A stretch of DNA of 33,009 nucleotides from Gammaproteobacteria bacterium (GTDB lineage: Bacteria; Pseudomonadota; Gammaproteobacteria; Steroidobacterales; GCA-2729495): NCBI GenBank assembly GCA_003695765.1, contig RFHQ01000018.1:1-33009 (forward strand), given 5' to 3'. This document shows, piece by piece, positions 8,294 to 16,111 of this stretch (position 1 is the stretch's first letter; each line of letters opens with the position of its first letter). The notes beneath the pieces were generated by a model. The model did no database searches, had not been told where the DNA came from, and saw nothing but the letters and a program-made list of their open reading frames with translations. The translations under genes and the position numbers were made by a program.

Positions 8294-9292
8294 ATGGAAA
8301 AGAAGCCCAAGGCCAAGAACGCGCAGGCAACGACCGCAATCGATCGCCGGGCACTGCTGGGCGGCGCCGCGGCGGGCAGCCTCCTCGGCGCGCGTGGCGC
8401 GGCCGCCGCCGAAGTCTCGCGGCACGGCCCATTGCGCATGACCCGGCTCAGCGCCATCGAGATTCCTAGCGATCCTGAACTGGACCTCGACGATCCGGAA
8501 ACCAATTTCATGGCGATGCTCAAGCTACGCGCCGACCTGTCCGGCCGCGACAGCCTGTTCGCCTTTCCGGGCGAGGTCTGGGCGATGATCCCGCAGGAGA
8601 GCAACCGGCGCCTGTTCAGGACCTTCGGCATCGGCGCGTCCCGAATCGAAGAGGTCGACGAGGGCTGGCGCATCTACAGCCGCGAGGTGCTGTACTACCT
8701 GGATCCGGACAGCGGCGAAATTCTCGAGAGCTGGCGCAATCCGTGGCTCGGCGGGCGCGAGGTCGAGGTCTTCCACATCGCCAACGACCCGGTCAATGGC
8801 GTGTTCACGCGCCAGGGCAACCCGGTGTTGTCACCGCCCTACCCCTATGTCGCCTACGGTGACAATGTCGTCTTCCAGTGGAATTTCTACATCTTCAAAC
8901 CGGCCGAACTGACCCGCTCCGAATACCCGTTGTACTCGTCCGGTGACATCGACCAGCACGCGGAACTCTGGGGCATCATCGGCCGGCGCAGCGAACTGCT
9001 GGATCCGGCCGTAACCTCGGCTTCCTGCGTCATGTCCTGGGTGCGCATCGCCAACTGGCTGCCGTGGATGGAAATGGGCAACCGCCCCGGCATCCTATCC
9101 TTTCACAGTCACAGCATGAAGCTGATGAATGGCGCCGACGACTTGCCGCGCTATATCCGCGATTACACCGAGCGGCACTACCCGAAGTACCTGCGCGCGC
9201 CGAGGGAGTGGCAAGGCCCGGTGATGACTTCGTCGGCCGGCGAATTTCGCAAGCGGATCGACGCGCGGCGCGCCGGCCGGCCGAAGGACTAG
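8294..9292 (+). CDS. DUF1838 family protein with Tat-type signal
   Basis: The 332-residue protein begins with a Lys-rich n-region, then DRRALLG (R18, R19), an Ala/Gly-rich hydrophobic stretch and a likely cleavage site near AAAAE (residue 39). This is a twin-arginine-type signal. The mature part matches DUF1838: YLDPDSGEILESWRNPW, then HIANDPVN, and SWVRIANWLPWMEMGNRPG. It shares these blocks with the second DUF1838 gene at 15245. The function of the family is not known to me. An ACGGAG ribosome-binding site lies in the 12-bp gap after UbiD, so the two are co-transcribed. Its stop codon overlaps the stop of the convergent NERD-like gene (9289-9292). Confidence 0.85.
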   Translation: MEKKPKAKNAQATTAIDRRALLGGAAAGSLLGARGAAAAEVSRHGPLRMTRLSAIEIPSDPELDLDDPETNFMAMLKLRADLSGRDSLFAFPGEVWAMIPQESNRRLFRTFGIGASRIEEVDEGWRIYSREVLYYLDPDSGEILESWRNPWLGGREVEVFHIANDPVNGVFTRQGNPVLSPPYPYVAYGDNVVFQWNFYIFKPAELTRSEYPLYSSGDIDQHAELWGIIGRRSELLDPAVTSASCVMSWVRIANWLPWMEMGNRPGILSFHSHSMKLMNGADDLPRYIRDYTERHYPKYLRAPREWQGPVMTSSAGEFRKRIDARRAGRPKD

Positions 9293-10212
9293 ACCTCCGG
9301 CTGCGGCAGCAGCCGTGCCGCGAAGCGCCCGGTCTGGTCCTGCACCGGCGGGCTGCCGGTGCCTCGCGCACTGGCGAGCCAGGCGTCGACCGCGCGCAGT
9401 TCGTCATCCATCAGAAACGCGCGCGGATTGCGCCAGCCGATGAAGCTGACGCAGGCCTCGAGGCTGACGACCAGCAAACCGTCGTCGTCGGACGCCTCGA
9501 GGCGGCAGCCCGGCACCACCAGCACCGGCTGCACGATCACGCGCCGGCCGCTGCCGGCCTCGATATTGCCGGCCAGCGCATCGGCCACGGCATGCCAGGT
9601 GCGCGTCGCCAGCCCCAGGCCCGACGGCTCGAAAATCAGGCGCCCGCCGCTGATGCGCAACGCCTCGCTGCCGTCCGGCGGCGCCTGCAGCAACAGGGCG
9701 TAGACACCGTTCGGACCGACGACGACGGCGTCGACATAGCCGGCGTCGGACGGTACCGAGAAATGAATGCGATTGCCGCGCAATTCGGCCTCGGCGAGGC
9801 GCTCGGCCATCTCGTCCTGCAGGGCCAGCAGGCACAGCAGGCGGTGGCGCCACCAGAGCAGCAAGCCCAGCTTGACGGCGGCGTAAGCGACCGGCAGCAG
9901 CAACAGCACGGCCAGCGCGACCCAGGCGCGCTCCGGCCAGTCCGGCCACCAGCCACGGCGGCCGAGCAATAGCAGCAACCCGAAGCTGACCAGGCCCACG
10001 ACGCAGGCCTGCAGATGACTGGCCAGGCGGCGATAGTTGCGGCGCAACTCGCGCCGCACCGGCTCACCGGGTTGCAGCCGTGGCAAGCGCCGGCGCCGGT
10101 AGCGAACATCGGCCAGCGATCTGGCGAGCCGCGCCAGGCCGAGATAGGCCAGCGCGACGCACGCAGCGACCAGCGCGTAGCTGACATAAGCCGGGAGATC
10201 GGAAAGCGCCAT
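9289..10212 (-). CDS. Membrane protein with degenerate NERD-like domain
   Basis: The 307-residue protein has hydrophobic segments at about residues 7-25, 68-85 and 97-120, joined by a basic linker. From about residue 150 it reads GYVDAVVVGPNGVYALLLQAP, which resembles the D-x-VVVGPxGVF-VIETK core of NERD (nuclease-related) domains. The Asp and the strand pattern are kept, but the expected E-x-K is replaced by a sequence without Glu or Lys, so nuclease activity is doubtful. It lies 52 bp downstream of the LLM oxidoreductase on the same strand. The start is ATG 10212 with only a weak GGTGG upstream. The NERD relation is inference by eye. Confidence 0.65.
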   Translation of the reverse strand: MALSDLPAYVSYALVAACVALAYLGLARLARSLADVRYRRRRLPRLQPGEPVRRELRRNYRRLASHLQACVVGLVSFGLLLLLGRRGWWPDWPERAWVALAVLLLLPVAYAAVKLGLLLWWRHRLLCLLALQDEMAERLAEAELRGNRIHFSVPSDAGYVDAVVVGPNGVYALLLQAPPDGSEALRISGGRLIFEPSGLGLATRTWHAVADALAGNIEAGSGRRVIVQPVLVVPGCRLEASDDDGLLVVSLEACVSFIGWRNPRAFLMDDELRAVDAWLASARGTGSPPVQDQTGRFAARLLPQPEV

Positions 10213-10264
10213 CCACCAAGCTTAGGGAGGCGGCGCCGGTGCCGGTGTGACAGCGGTCACGCGC

Positions 10265-11293
10265 TCAGCGGAACGCCGGCAGCACCTCGTCGGCGAACAG
10301 CCGGGACTGGCGCACCATCGCGGCCTGACGTTCGCCGTGCGGGTGTGCGACCGGCGAGCCACCGAGCAGGTAGACGTGATCGAGACCCAGTGACAGCAGT
10401 TCGCCAAGCCGCTCGCGGCATTTCTGCGGCGGGCCGCAGATCGAGAACCAGTCGACGAACTCGTCGTCGACGACGCCGAGGTGCGCACCCTCTTCCTGTG
10501 CATGGTGCTCCATGTCGTAAGCGGCCTGCATGTGTTCGGCCAGCCGTCGCAATTGCGGCGGCAGGTGCTCGAGCGGCGCGTTCCGCATGCCGGCGAAGTG
10601 CGCGACCATCCCCGCGATCATGCGCCCCAGCTCGATCGCGCGGCGCTCGTCGCGGTCGCAGACCAGGTTGACATAGGCGCCGATCGACAGGCTGTCGCGG
10701 CGGCGGCCGGTCTCGTCGAGCCGGGCCAGCGCTACCTCCATGGCCCAGCGGACCCGTGCGGGCGCGCTGCCGACAGCAAAACTGATGCGCTGGCCATTGT
10801 CGACCGCCATCCGGATGGTCTTCGGTCCGGTGCAGGCGATATCGACGGGCACCGGCTGGACCTCGACCGAGTCCAGCCAGCGCAGCCGTGACGGCCGTCC
10901 GTCGCGGTCGACGGTCTCGCCCGCGAGGTAGGCCTGGAAGCGCTGCACGAAGGTCGCCAGCTCGGCTGTGGTCGCGTTGCGCCGCCCGATGTGGTCGGCC
11001 GATGAGTCACCGCGGCCGATGCCGCAGCGCATGCGCCCGCCGGACTCGGCCTGCAGCGTGCCGAAGGTCGTCGCCGTCACCGCGACGTCCCGGGTCAGCG
11101 GGTTGGTCACGCCGGTGCCGAGCCGCAGGCGCCGGGTCGCCTGCGCGGCCAGTGCCAGCTGGCTGAACGGGTCGGGGCTGAGATTCTGGGTATCCGGGCA
11201 CAGCAGGCAGTCGAAGCCCATCGCCTCGATCTCGGCGGCCAGCCTCGCCGTGTAGCCCGGCGAAGCCTCCATGACCATCCCGAATTCGGTCAC
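10265..11293 (-). CDS. LLM-class flavin-dependent oxidoreductase (luciferase-like)
   Basis: The 342-residue protein has the bacterial luciferase/F420-oxidoreductase TIM-barrel pattern: an N-terminal strand (EFGMVMEA), AAEIEAMGFDCLLCPDTQ, TRRLRLGTGVTNPLTRDVAVTA, GRMRCGIGRGDSS and a C-terminal SLGLDHVYLLGGSP. Members reduce or oxygenate substrates with FMNH2 or F420H2; which cofactor applies here cannot be told. CTGPKTIRMAVDNGQRISFAVG around residue 155 resembles the methylenetetrahydromethanopterin reductase-like subgroup. The start is GTG at 11293, supported by GGGGAG upstream. It is cytoplasmic. The NERD-like gene follows on the same strand, and the DUF6491-like gene ends 36 bp upstream. Confidence 0.88.
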   Translation of the reverse strand: MTEFGMVMEASPGYTARLAAEIEAMGFDCLLCPDTQNLSPDPFSQLALAAQATRRLRLGTGVTNPLTRDVAVTATTFGTLQAESGGRMRCGIGRGDSSADHIGRRNATTAELATFVQRFQAYLAGETVDRDGRPSRLRWLDSVEVQPVPVDIACTGPKTIRMAVDNGQRISFAVGSAPARVRWAMEVALARLDETGRRRDSLSIGAYVNLVCDRDERRAIELGRMIAGMVAHFAGMRNAPLEHLPPQLRRLAEHMQAAYDMEHHAQEEGAHLGVVDDEFVDWFSICGPPQKCRERLGELLSLGLDHVYLLGGSPVAHPHGERQAAMVRQSRLFADEVLPAFR

Positions 11294-11329
11294 CGGCAGC
11301 GCTCCCCGGCCGCGCCCGGCGACCGTGGG

Positions 11330-11860
11330 CTAGCGGTCCTCGCCATCACCGCCGCCGGCCTTCGCGCCGCCTTCGTCGCCGCCGTCCAGCGGCTCGATCT
11401 CCGGCGCCACGGCTTCGTTGTCGGCCTCCGGCGCCGGCGCGGCCAGCAGCAGCTGGATCTCTTCCTCGCTGATCGGCTGGTAGGTCCCGAGCCCGCAGGA
11501 CGGCCCGCGGACCACTGGCGTCGTCGGCCGGATCACGGTGATGATATCCACGTCGCACAGCGAACTGACCGAGGTCTTGTACGAAAAGCTGCCGGCCGAG
11601 CGCAGCCCGGAACAACGCCGGGGCAGATGGTTGACGTAGACCTTGCCACCCTGCATGTAGAACAGGATCGTCGAGTCGTCGATGATCCGGGTCTTGCGAA
11701 TGCGCGTGATATTGACGCATTTCTGCGTGCCCGGCGGCAACGGTTGAGCCTCCTCGTCCCGCTCGCCGGCCCCTGCGCCTGGCGCGACGGCCAGCAGCAG
11801 GGCGCATGCCAGCCAGGCGACGGCCAGCGTCGATTCGGTCCGGACATTCGCGTGGTCCAT
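11330..11860 (-). CDS. Secreted DUF6491-like protein
   Basis: The 176-residue product has a signal peptide (residues 9-31, LAVAWLACALLLAVAPGAGA). A compact domain follows with the pattern CVNITRI, DDSTILFYMQGGKVYVNHL, RRCSGLRSAGSFSY and SLCDVDIITVI. This Cys spacing and strand pattern resemble the DUF6491 family of small exported proteins with no known function. The tail is acidic and Gly-rich (after residue 130), low complexity and probably disordered. ATG 11860 has GGAGAAG upstream. It is divergent from the exported hypothetical gene at 11921 with only 60 bp between, so a shared promoter region is likely. The family call is from memory of the pattern. Confidence 0.7.
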   Translation of the reverse strand: MDHANVRTESTLAVAWLACALLLAVAPGAGAGERDEEAQPLPPGTQKCVNITRIRKTRIIDDSTILFYMQGGKVYVNHLPRRCSGLRSAGSFSYKTSVSSLCDVDIITVIRPTTPVVRGPSCGLGTYQPISEEEIQLLLAAPAPEADNEAVAPEIEPLDGGDEGGAKAGGGDGEDR

Positions 11861-11920
11861 CGTTCTTCTCCGCGGTTAAGCTAGGCTGTCTGGCATTCAG
11901 TAGGATGCGGGTGCAGTTCG

Positions 11921-12670
11921 ATGCTTGCAAGCGGTGACCGACATCGCCGACGGCGCGCGGCCTGGCTGACCGCGCCGGCACTGCTGGCCGGCGGCTGCGG
12001 CGGCCCCGGCGACCCGTTTGCGCTGACCGAGCCGCCCGCGGTGGAGCGTTACTGCCTTGCGGCGCAGCGTGTGGTCACCCGCACGGCACTGCCGTTCCGC
12101 CTCGTGCTGCACGACGACTTCGCGGACTTCGTCAAGTCCAAGGCGCTGATCGACGGCCCGGTGATCCAGCAATACAACTGGCGGGACGCCAGTGGACGGG
12201 TGGTCGGCATCTCCTGCAAGCTCAAGAGCGCCGACCACCTGAAGCTGGCATTCGGCGAAGATGCCGCCGGGCCGGACGGCCACTGCCAGGACATGAACCG
12301 GGCCGTATTCGAGCAAGTCGCGCCACGTGCCAGTGATCCGGATCCGGCCTACACCCGCGTGGTCTTCGATAGGGACGAGACCGTGGACCATGCGGCTCAG
12401 CCCGCGATGACCGGACCGGACTGGTTGCGCCCCTACACCGCCACCTGGGTCGACGCGGACGGCGCGCTGCATGTCCGGGCCAAGGGCTTCCGCGTGGATT
12501 TCAGCGACCCCCGCTATGCGCAGGCGCCGGCGCGCTTTCGCGGCGTGCACTACTGCCACTTCGTCGCACCCGGCTATCTGCGCGAACTGCTGCTGGGCGT
12601 GGCCGAACCGGGGGCCGTGATCGGCCGCGAGGTCGAGACCCGCGGCGACTATTCGCCGCCGCGCCGCTGA
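11921..12670 (+). CDS. Exported hypothetical protein, possible lipoprotein
   Basis: The 249-residue protein has an Arg-rich n-region (DRHRRRRAAW), a short hydrophobic stretch and LLAGGCGG, an imperfect lipobox with Cys at about residue 26. It may be a lipoprotein or a cleaved secreted protein. The remaining sequence contains spaced Cys residues (ERYC, ISCK, GHCQD, VHYCHF) and no domain I recognise; blocks such as DWLRPYTATWVDADGALHVRAKGF suggest a beta-rich fold. There is no clear Shine-Dalgarno near ATG 11921, and no other in-frame start is better. It is convergent with the DsbA-like gene, 3 bp away. Confidence 0.65.
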   Translation: MLASGDRHRRRRAAWLTAPALLAGGCGGPGDPFALTEPPAVERYCLAAQRVVTRTALPFRLVLHDDFADFVKSKALIDGPVIQQYNWRDASGRVVGISCKLKSADHLKLAFGEDAAGPDGHCQDMNRAVFEQVAPRASDPDPAYTRVVFDRDETVDHAAQPAMTGPDWLRPYTATWVDADGALHVRAKGFRVDFSDPRYAQAPARFRGVHYCHFVAPGYLRELLLGVAEPGAVIGREVETRGDYSPPRR

Positions 12671-12673
12671 GAC

Positions 12674-13306
12674 TCAGGCAGCCAGCCGATCGATGACCTG
12701 CAGCAGCGCATCGGCCGGCTGGGCCCCGGAGACGGCGTAGCGGCCGTTGAATACGAAAAAGGGGACGCCGTTGATGCCGCGCGCCGCCATCTCGCGGACC
12801 TGCCGTCCGACCCGCTCCCGTCGCTCCGGCGACGCCAGCGCCGCGGCCGCCGCTTCGGCGTCCAGGCCACAGTCGGCCGCAATCTCCTGCAAGACGGCCG
12901 GGTCTCCGAGGTCCTCACAGTCGACGTGGTGCGCCGCAAACAGCCGCTCCGCCAGCCGGGTCGCATCGGCCCCCTGCGCCGCGGCGAAATCCATCAGCAG
13001 GTGCGCCAGCAAGGTATTCGGCGAGCGCGCGCCCGGCCGATCGCCGAACTCGAGCCCCTCGTCACGCGCCGTCTCGCGCATGGTCTCGATGATCATGCGG
13101 GCACGTTCCGGGCCAAAGATCTCGGCGTAATGCTCGGCGCGATCGCGCCCTTCCGGCGGCATGTCCGGGCTCAGCTGAAACGGCGACCAGTGCAGCGTGA
13201 CCGGCAGGCCCGGTCGCTGCTGCAGCGCCCGTTCCAGCCGCCGCTTGCCGATATAGCACCAGGGGCAGACCCAGTCGGACACGATTTCGATGCTGATGGG
13301 CCTCAT
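12674..13306 (-). CDS. DsbA-family oxidoreductase, FrnE-like
   Basis: The 210-residue protein starts SIEIVSDWVCPWCYIGKRRL, with the thioredoxin-fold active site C14-P-W-C17 right after the first strand. The cis-proline loop is NGVPFFVF near residue 185. This order and length match the FrnE/2-hydroxychromene-2-carboxylate isomerase-like branch of DsbA. No signal peptide is present, so it acts in the cytoplasm, unlike classical DsbA. FrnE proteins are linked to thiol oxidation and disulfide isomerisation. ATG 13304-13306 overlaps the TGA of the upstream TraB gene (ATGA overlap), which points to translational coupling; the open frame runs further upstream but out of homology. Confidence 0.88.
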   Translation of the reverse strand: MRPISIEIVSDWVCPWCYIGKRRLERALQQRPGLPVTLHWSPFQLSPDMPPEGRDRAEHYAEIFGPERARMIIETMRETARDEGLEFGDRPGARSPNTLLAHLLMDFAAAQGADATRLAERLFAAHHVDCEDLGDPAVLQEIAADCGLDAEAAAAALASPERRERVGRQVREMAARGINGVPFFVFNGRYAVSGAQPADALLQVIDRLAA

Positions 13307-14490
13307 GTCGCTCCCTTGCCGAACAGGCTCAGGATCCAGCCTACGCCGACGACCGTGCCAATGGAACTGCCGAGATTGGCCAGCACCACGACCAGCAGGA
13401 TACGGGTCACGCGGTTGCGCCAGATGCCGGTGACCGAACTCAGGTCCTCGGCCACGCGCTCGAGATCGCGCACCCGGGGCTTGCGAACCCAGGCCTCGAC
13501 CAGGCCGCAGACCCAACCGGCGGCGATCGTCGGGTTGAGCGAGGTCAGCGGCGCGGCCAGGAAGGCGGCGAGGATGGTCAGCGGGTGGGCCAGCGCCAGC
13601 AGCGTCCCGGCCGCCGCGGCCACCCCATTGGCCAGCACCCAGGCCAGGATCATCTGCTCCCCCGTCTCCCGCCCGGAAAAGACGAAGCCGGCGGCCACCA
13701 GCAGGAACAGCGCCAGGGGCACGGCCCAGCCGAGCAGGCGCAGCCCGCGCCGCGGCGGTGGCAGGGTTTCCAGCTCGGCGATGTCGATCGGCTGATCGAA
13801 GCAGCGGCGGATACCGGGCACGTGGCCGGCGCCGACCACGGCCACGACCGTCTGCCCGGGCGCCTGGCGGATCTTCGCCGCCAGGTAGCGGTCGCGTTCG
13901 TCGATCAGCGCTTCCTTCACACCGGGCAACGCGCCGGAGAATTCTTCGAGCATCAGGGTCAGTTCGTCGCTGCCCTTGAGCTTCTCGATTTCCTCGGCGC
14001 TGATCTTCTCGGCCGCGAATACACCCAGCAAGGCCGACCAGGCCATCCGCAACAGGGAAAAGAAACCGGCACGCGCCCAGGCGCGTTTCAAGGTCGTGCG
14101 GATTTCCCGGTCGACCAGCGCGATCTCCGCGCCGACTTCCTTCGCCGCGGCGATCGCGCGGTGCATCTCTTCGCCGGGCCGGATCCGGAATTCCTCGGCC
14201 AGCTTGCGCTGGTAGGCCGCCAGTGCCAGCTGCGCCATCAGTACGTAGGCGCGGCCGGAGCGGATCACCGAGTACAGGTCGGTCTCCTTCCAGCGCTCCG
14301 GGTTGGTGATGGTCTCGTAACGCGAGTCGCACAGTTCCACGCAGACGGTGTCCGGCCGGACATCCCGGATCACCCGTTCCACGAGGCGCGCGCTGGCGTC
14401 GCTGACGTGCGCTGTGCCGACGAGGTAGAAACGCCGGCCGTCCACCTCGACCAGGTCGACGTTCGGCTCGATCTCGTTGAATTGCAGCAT
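13303..14490 (-). CDS. TraB/PrgY-family membrane protein
   Basis: The chosen ATG 14490 gives 395 residues and places FYLVGTAHVSDASARLVERVI near the N-terminus, as in TraB/PrgY-family proteins; an upstream start at 14544 would add a non-conserved tail. Family blocks seen are VGTAHVS, PDTVCVELCDSRY and VAVVGAGHVPGI. The C-terminal 150 residues hold about four to five membrane segments (WAVPLALFLLVAAGFVF, ILAWVLANGVAAAAGTLLA, ILLVVVLANLGSSIGTVVG). PrgY-type proteins are proposed to inactivate peptide pheromones, and the fold is related to the TIKI/Tiki metalloproteases; the bacterial chromosomal version has no firm role. It is the first gene of a two-gene unit with the DsbA-like gene and divergent from the macro-domain gene. 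Confidence 0.85.
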   Translation of the reverse strand: MLQFNEIEPNVDLVEVDGRRFYLVGTAHVSDASARLVERVIRDVRPDTVCVELCDSRYETITNPERWKETDLYSVIRSGRAYVLMAQLALAAYQRKLAEEFRIRPGEEMHRAIAAAKEVGAEIALVDREIRTTLKRAWARAGFFSLLRMAWSALLGVFAAEKISAEEIEKLKGSDELTLMLEEFSGALPGVKEALIDERDRYLAAKIRQAPGQTVVAVVGAGHVPGIRRCFDQPIDIAELETLPPPRRGLRLLGWAVPLALFLLVAAGFVFSGRETGEQMILAWVLANGVAAAAGTLLALAHPLTILAAFLAAPLTSLNPTIAAGWVCGLVEAWVRKPRVRDLERVAEDLSSVTGIWRNRVTRILLVVVLANLGSSIGTVVGVGWILSLFGKGAT

Positions 14491-14587
14491 GGGCGCGCAT
14501 TCTGCCTGAGCCGGCGCCGATCCGCATTTTCCACGATGGCGCAAGCGGGCCGGCCGCGCCCAGAATCGCGGGACGAGGGGAGATCCG

Positions 14588-15076
14588 GTGATCTACGAGG
14601 TAGCTGGCGACATATTACTGACCGGGGCTCAGGCGCTGGCCCACGGCGTGGCGCCCGACGACCCGTTCACCTGCGGGCTCGCGCAGGCGATCCGGCGGCG
14701 CTGGCCGGCGCTGTACTCGGCCTTCCTGGCCTATCGGCGAGGGCACGAGCCGGCGCCGGGGGAGCTCTGGGCCTGGACCAGCGGCGATGGCCACACGATC
14801 ATCAACCTGTTCACGCAGGACCCGAGCCCGCCGCGGGGCAAGCGGCCCGGCCGCTCCTCGCTGCGTTACCTGGCGCTCTGTCTCGGCGGGCTGCGCGAGT
14901 ACGCCGAGGCCGAGGAGTTGCGCAGCCTGGCGCTGCCGCGCATCGCGACTGGCGCCGGCGGCCTGGACTGGGAGCTCGCGCGGCCGGTGCTGGACGAGCA
15001 GCTCGGACCGCTCGGGATCCCGGTGATCCTCTACGACGTCTACCGGCCGGAACTGCGGGCGACCGAGCCCCTTTGA
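14588..15076 (+). CDS. Macro domain protein (ADP-ribose-binding type)
   Basis: The 162-residue protein is a single macro domain. MIYEVAGDILLTGAQALAHGVA corresponds to the GDI(L) and phosphate-binding N-terminal region, and LALPRIATGAGGLDWE to the second loop (consensus PxIGxGxGGL) with the final strand (IPVILYDVY). Macro domains bind ADP-ribose or O-acetyl-ADP-ribose, and several remove ADP-ribose from protein or DNA. The usual Asn of the GDIT..IVNAAN segment is replaced by AHGV, as in the family branch with short loops. The start is GTG 14588 with GGGGAG upstream. No DarT-like toxin lies next to it, so a toxin-antitoxin role has no support here. A GC-rich dyad follows the stop codon, without a T-run. 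Confidence 0.8.
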   Translation: MIYEVAGDILLTGAQALAHGVAPDDPFTCGLAQAIRRRWPALYSAFLAYRRGHEPAPGELWAWTSGDGHTIINLFTQDPSPPRGKRPGRSSLRYLALCLGGLREYAEAEELRSLALPRIATGAGGLDWELARPVLDEQLGPLGIPVILYDVYRPELRATEPL

Positions 15077-15244
15077 GCGCCGGCCGGCGGCGCGCGACCG
15101 CCGACTCACCGGTAACGGAGACGTTCGGCAAGCATCCGGCACCGGATCGACGCGTGCACTGCAACAGCCGCTCTGTTATCAATAGCGCTCAGCAACAACG
15201 AAGATGCCTGCCCGTCCGGGCCCGGCGCATTCAAGGAGCCCCCG

Positions 15245-16111
15245 ATGAGATTCAGCCTGCTGATGGTCCTCTGCGCAGGACTCCTGGCCGCCACCGCAAC
15301 GCCCGCCGCCGACGAGCGCTTCAGCGGCCGGCAGGCCTGGGAAATCGCCCGCAAGATGACCTGCGGAACCCTCGAGGAGGGCGTGACCCGCTACGGCGTG
15401 TTCGGCGGCCGCGCCTACAGCCGCGTGCCGGGCGAGAAGGACCGTCACCTCTTCGATGTGCTCGGCGTCAACACCCGGCAGTGCGCCAGCGTTGCGGACC
15501 CGGAGAAGGGCGAAGGCTTTCGCAGCGTATCGCGCGAAGTGATGCTCTACCTGGACCCGGAATCCGGCGAGATCCTGCGCGAATGGCGCAATCCCTGGAC
15601 CGGTGAGACGGTCGAGGTCGTGCAGGTCGCCAACGATCCGGTCAACATGCGCGCGCCGCGCTTCGAGGCGGAACAGCGCGAGATCGTCATGCAACGCAAC
15701 GGCGAGATCCTGATCGGCGCCAGCGAGGTGCCGCTGTTCTATGACAATCCGCTGGGCAGTGACTACCAGGACTATATCGGCGGCCATTATCACGCGATGG
15801 AGATCTTCGACATGTTCTATCCGGCGGATCAGCTGCTGGACAGCAAGCGCCGCGTGGAACGCTCCTGGATCGCCTGGGTGCGGGTGGCCCAGTGGCTGCC
15901 GTGGATGAAGATGGGCAGCCGGCCCGGGCTGATGATCTTCAATGCCACCGGCAGCAGCACCTTCGATCGCGCGGAGATCCCGGAGCCACTGCGCTCGGAG
16001 CTGGAGCGGAACTATCCGCGTTACTTCGAGCCGCCGCCGCTGGACGACCGGCGGCCGAACGAAACCAGCTGGACGGTGTTCCGCAAGCACCTGGAGCAGG
16101 CCGGTGACTGA
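15245..16111 (+). CDS. DUF1838 family protein with Sec signal peptide
   Basis: The 288-residue protein has a classical signal peptide (MRFSLLMVLCAGLLAATATPA, cleavage near residue 21-23). The mature part is a DUF1838 domain sharing YLDPESGEILREWRNPW, VANDPVN and SWIAWVRVAQWLPWMKMGSRPG with the Tat-type paralog at 8294. This copy therefore uses Sec and the other Tat, which suggests the first is exported folded or with its partner. AAGGAG precedes ATG 15245. The stop overlaps the GTG start of the CpcT-like gene by 8 bp, so the pair is translationally coupled. The 168-bp gap upstream probably contains its promoter; I could not settle on one. Confidence 0.85.
   Translation: MRFSLLMVLCAGLLAATATPAADERFSGRQAWEIARKMTCGTLEEGVTRYGVFGGRAYSRVPGEKDRHLFDVLGVNTRQCASVADPEKGEGFRSVSREVMLYLDPESGEILREWRNPWTGETVEVVQVANDPVNMRAPRFEAEQREIVMQRNGEILIGASEVPLFYDNPLGSDYQDYIGGHYHAMEIFDMFYPADQLLDSKRRVERSWIAWVRVAQWLPWMKMGSRPGLMIFNATGSSTFDRAEIPEPLRSELERNYPRYFEPPPLDDRRPNETSWTVFRKHLEQAGD

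Noticed and set aside
14588-15076. DarTG-type toxin-antitoxin with the macro domain protein as antitoxin
   Set aside because: No DarT-like ADP-ribosyltransferase lies on either side; the neighbours are a TraB-family gene and DUF1838.
13585-15606. 673-codon plus-strand open frame across the TraB and macro genes
   Set aside because: It overlaps real genes on both strands and shows no conserved motif; it is a GC-driven shadow.
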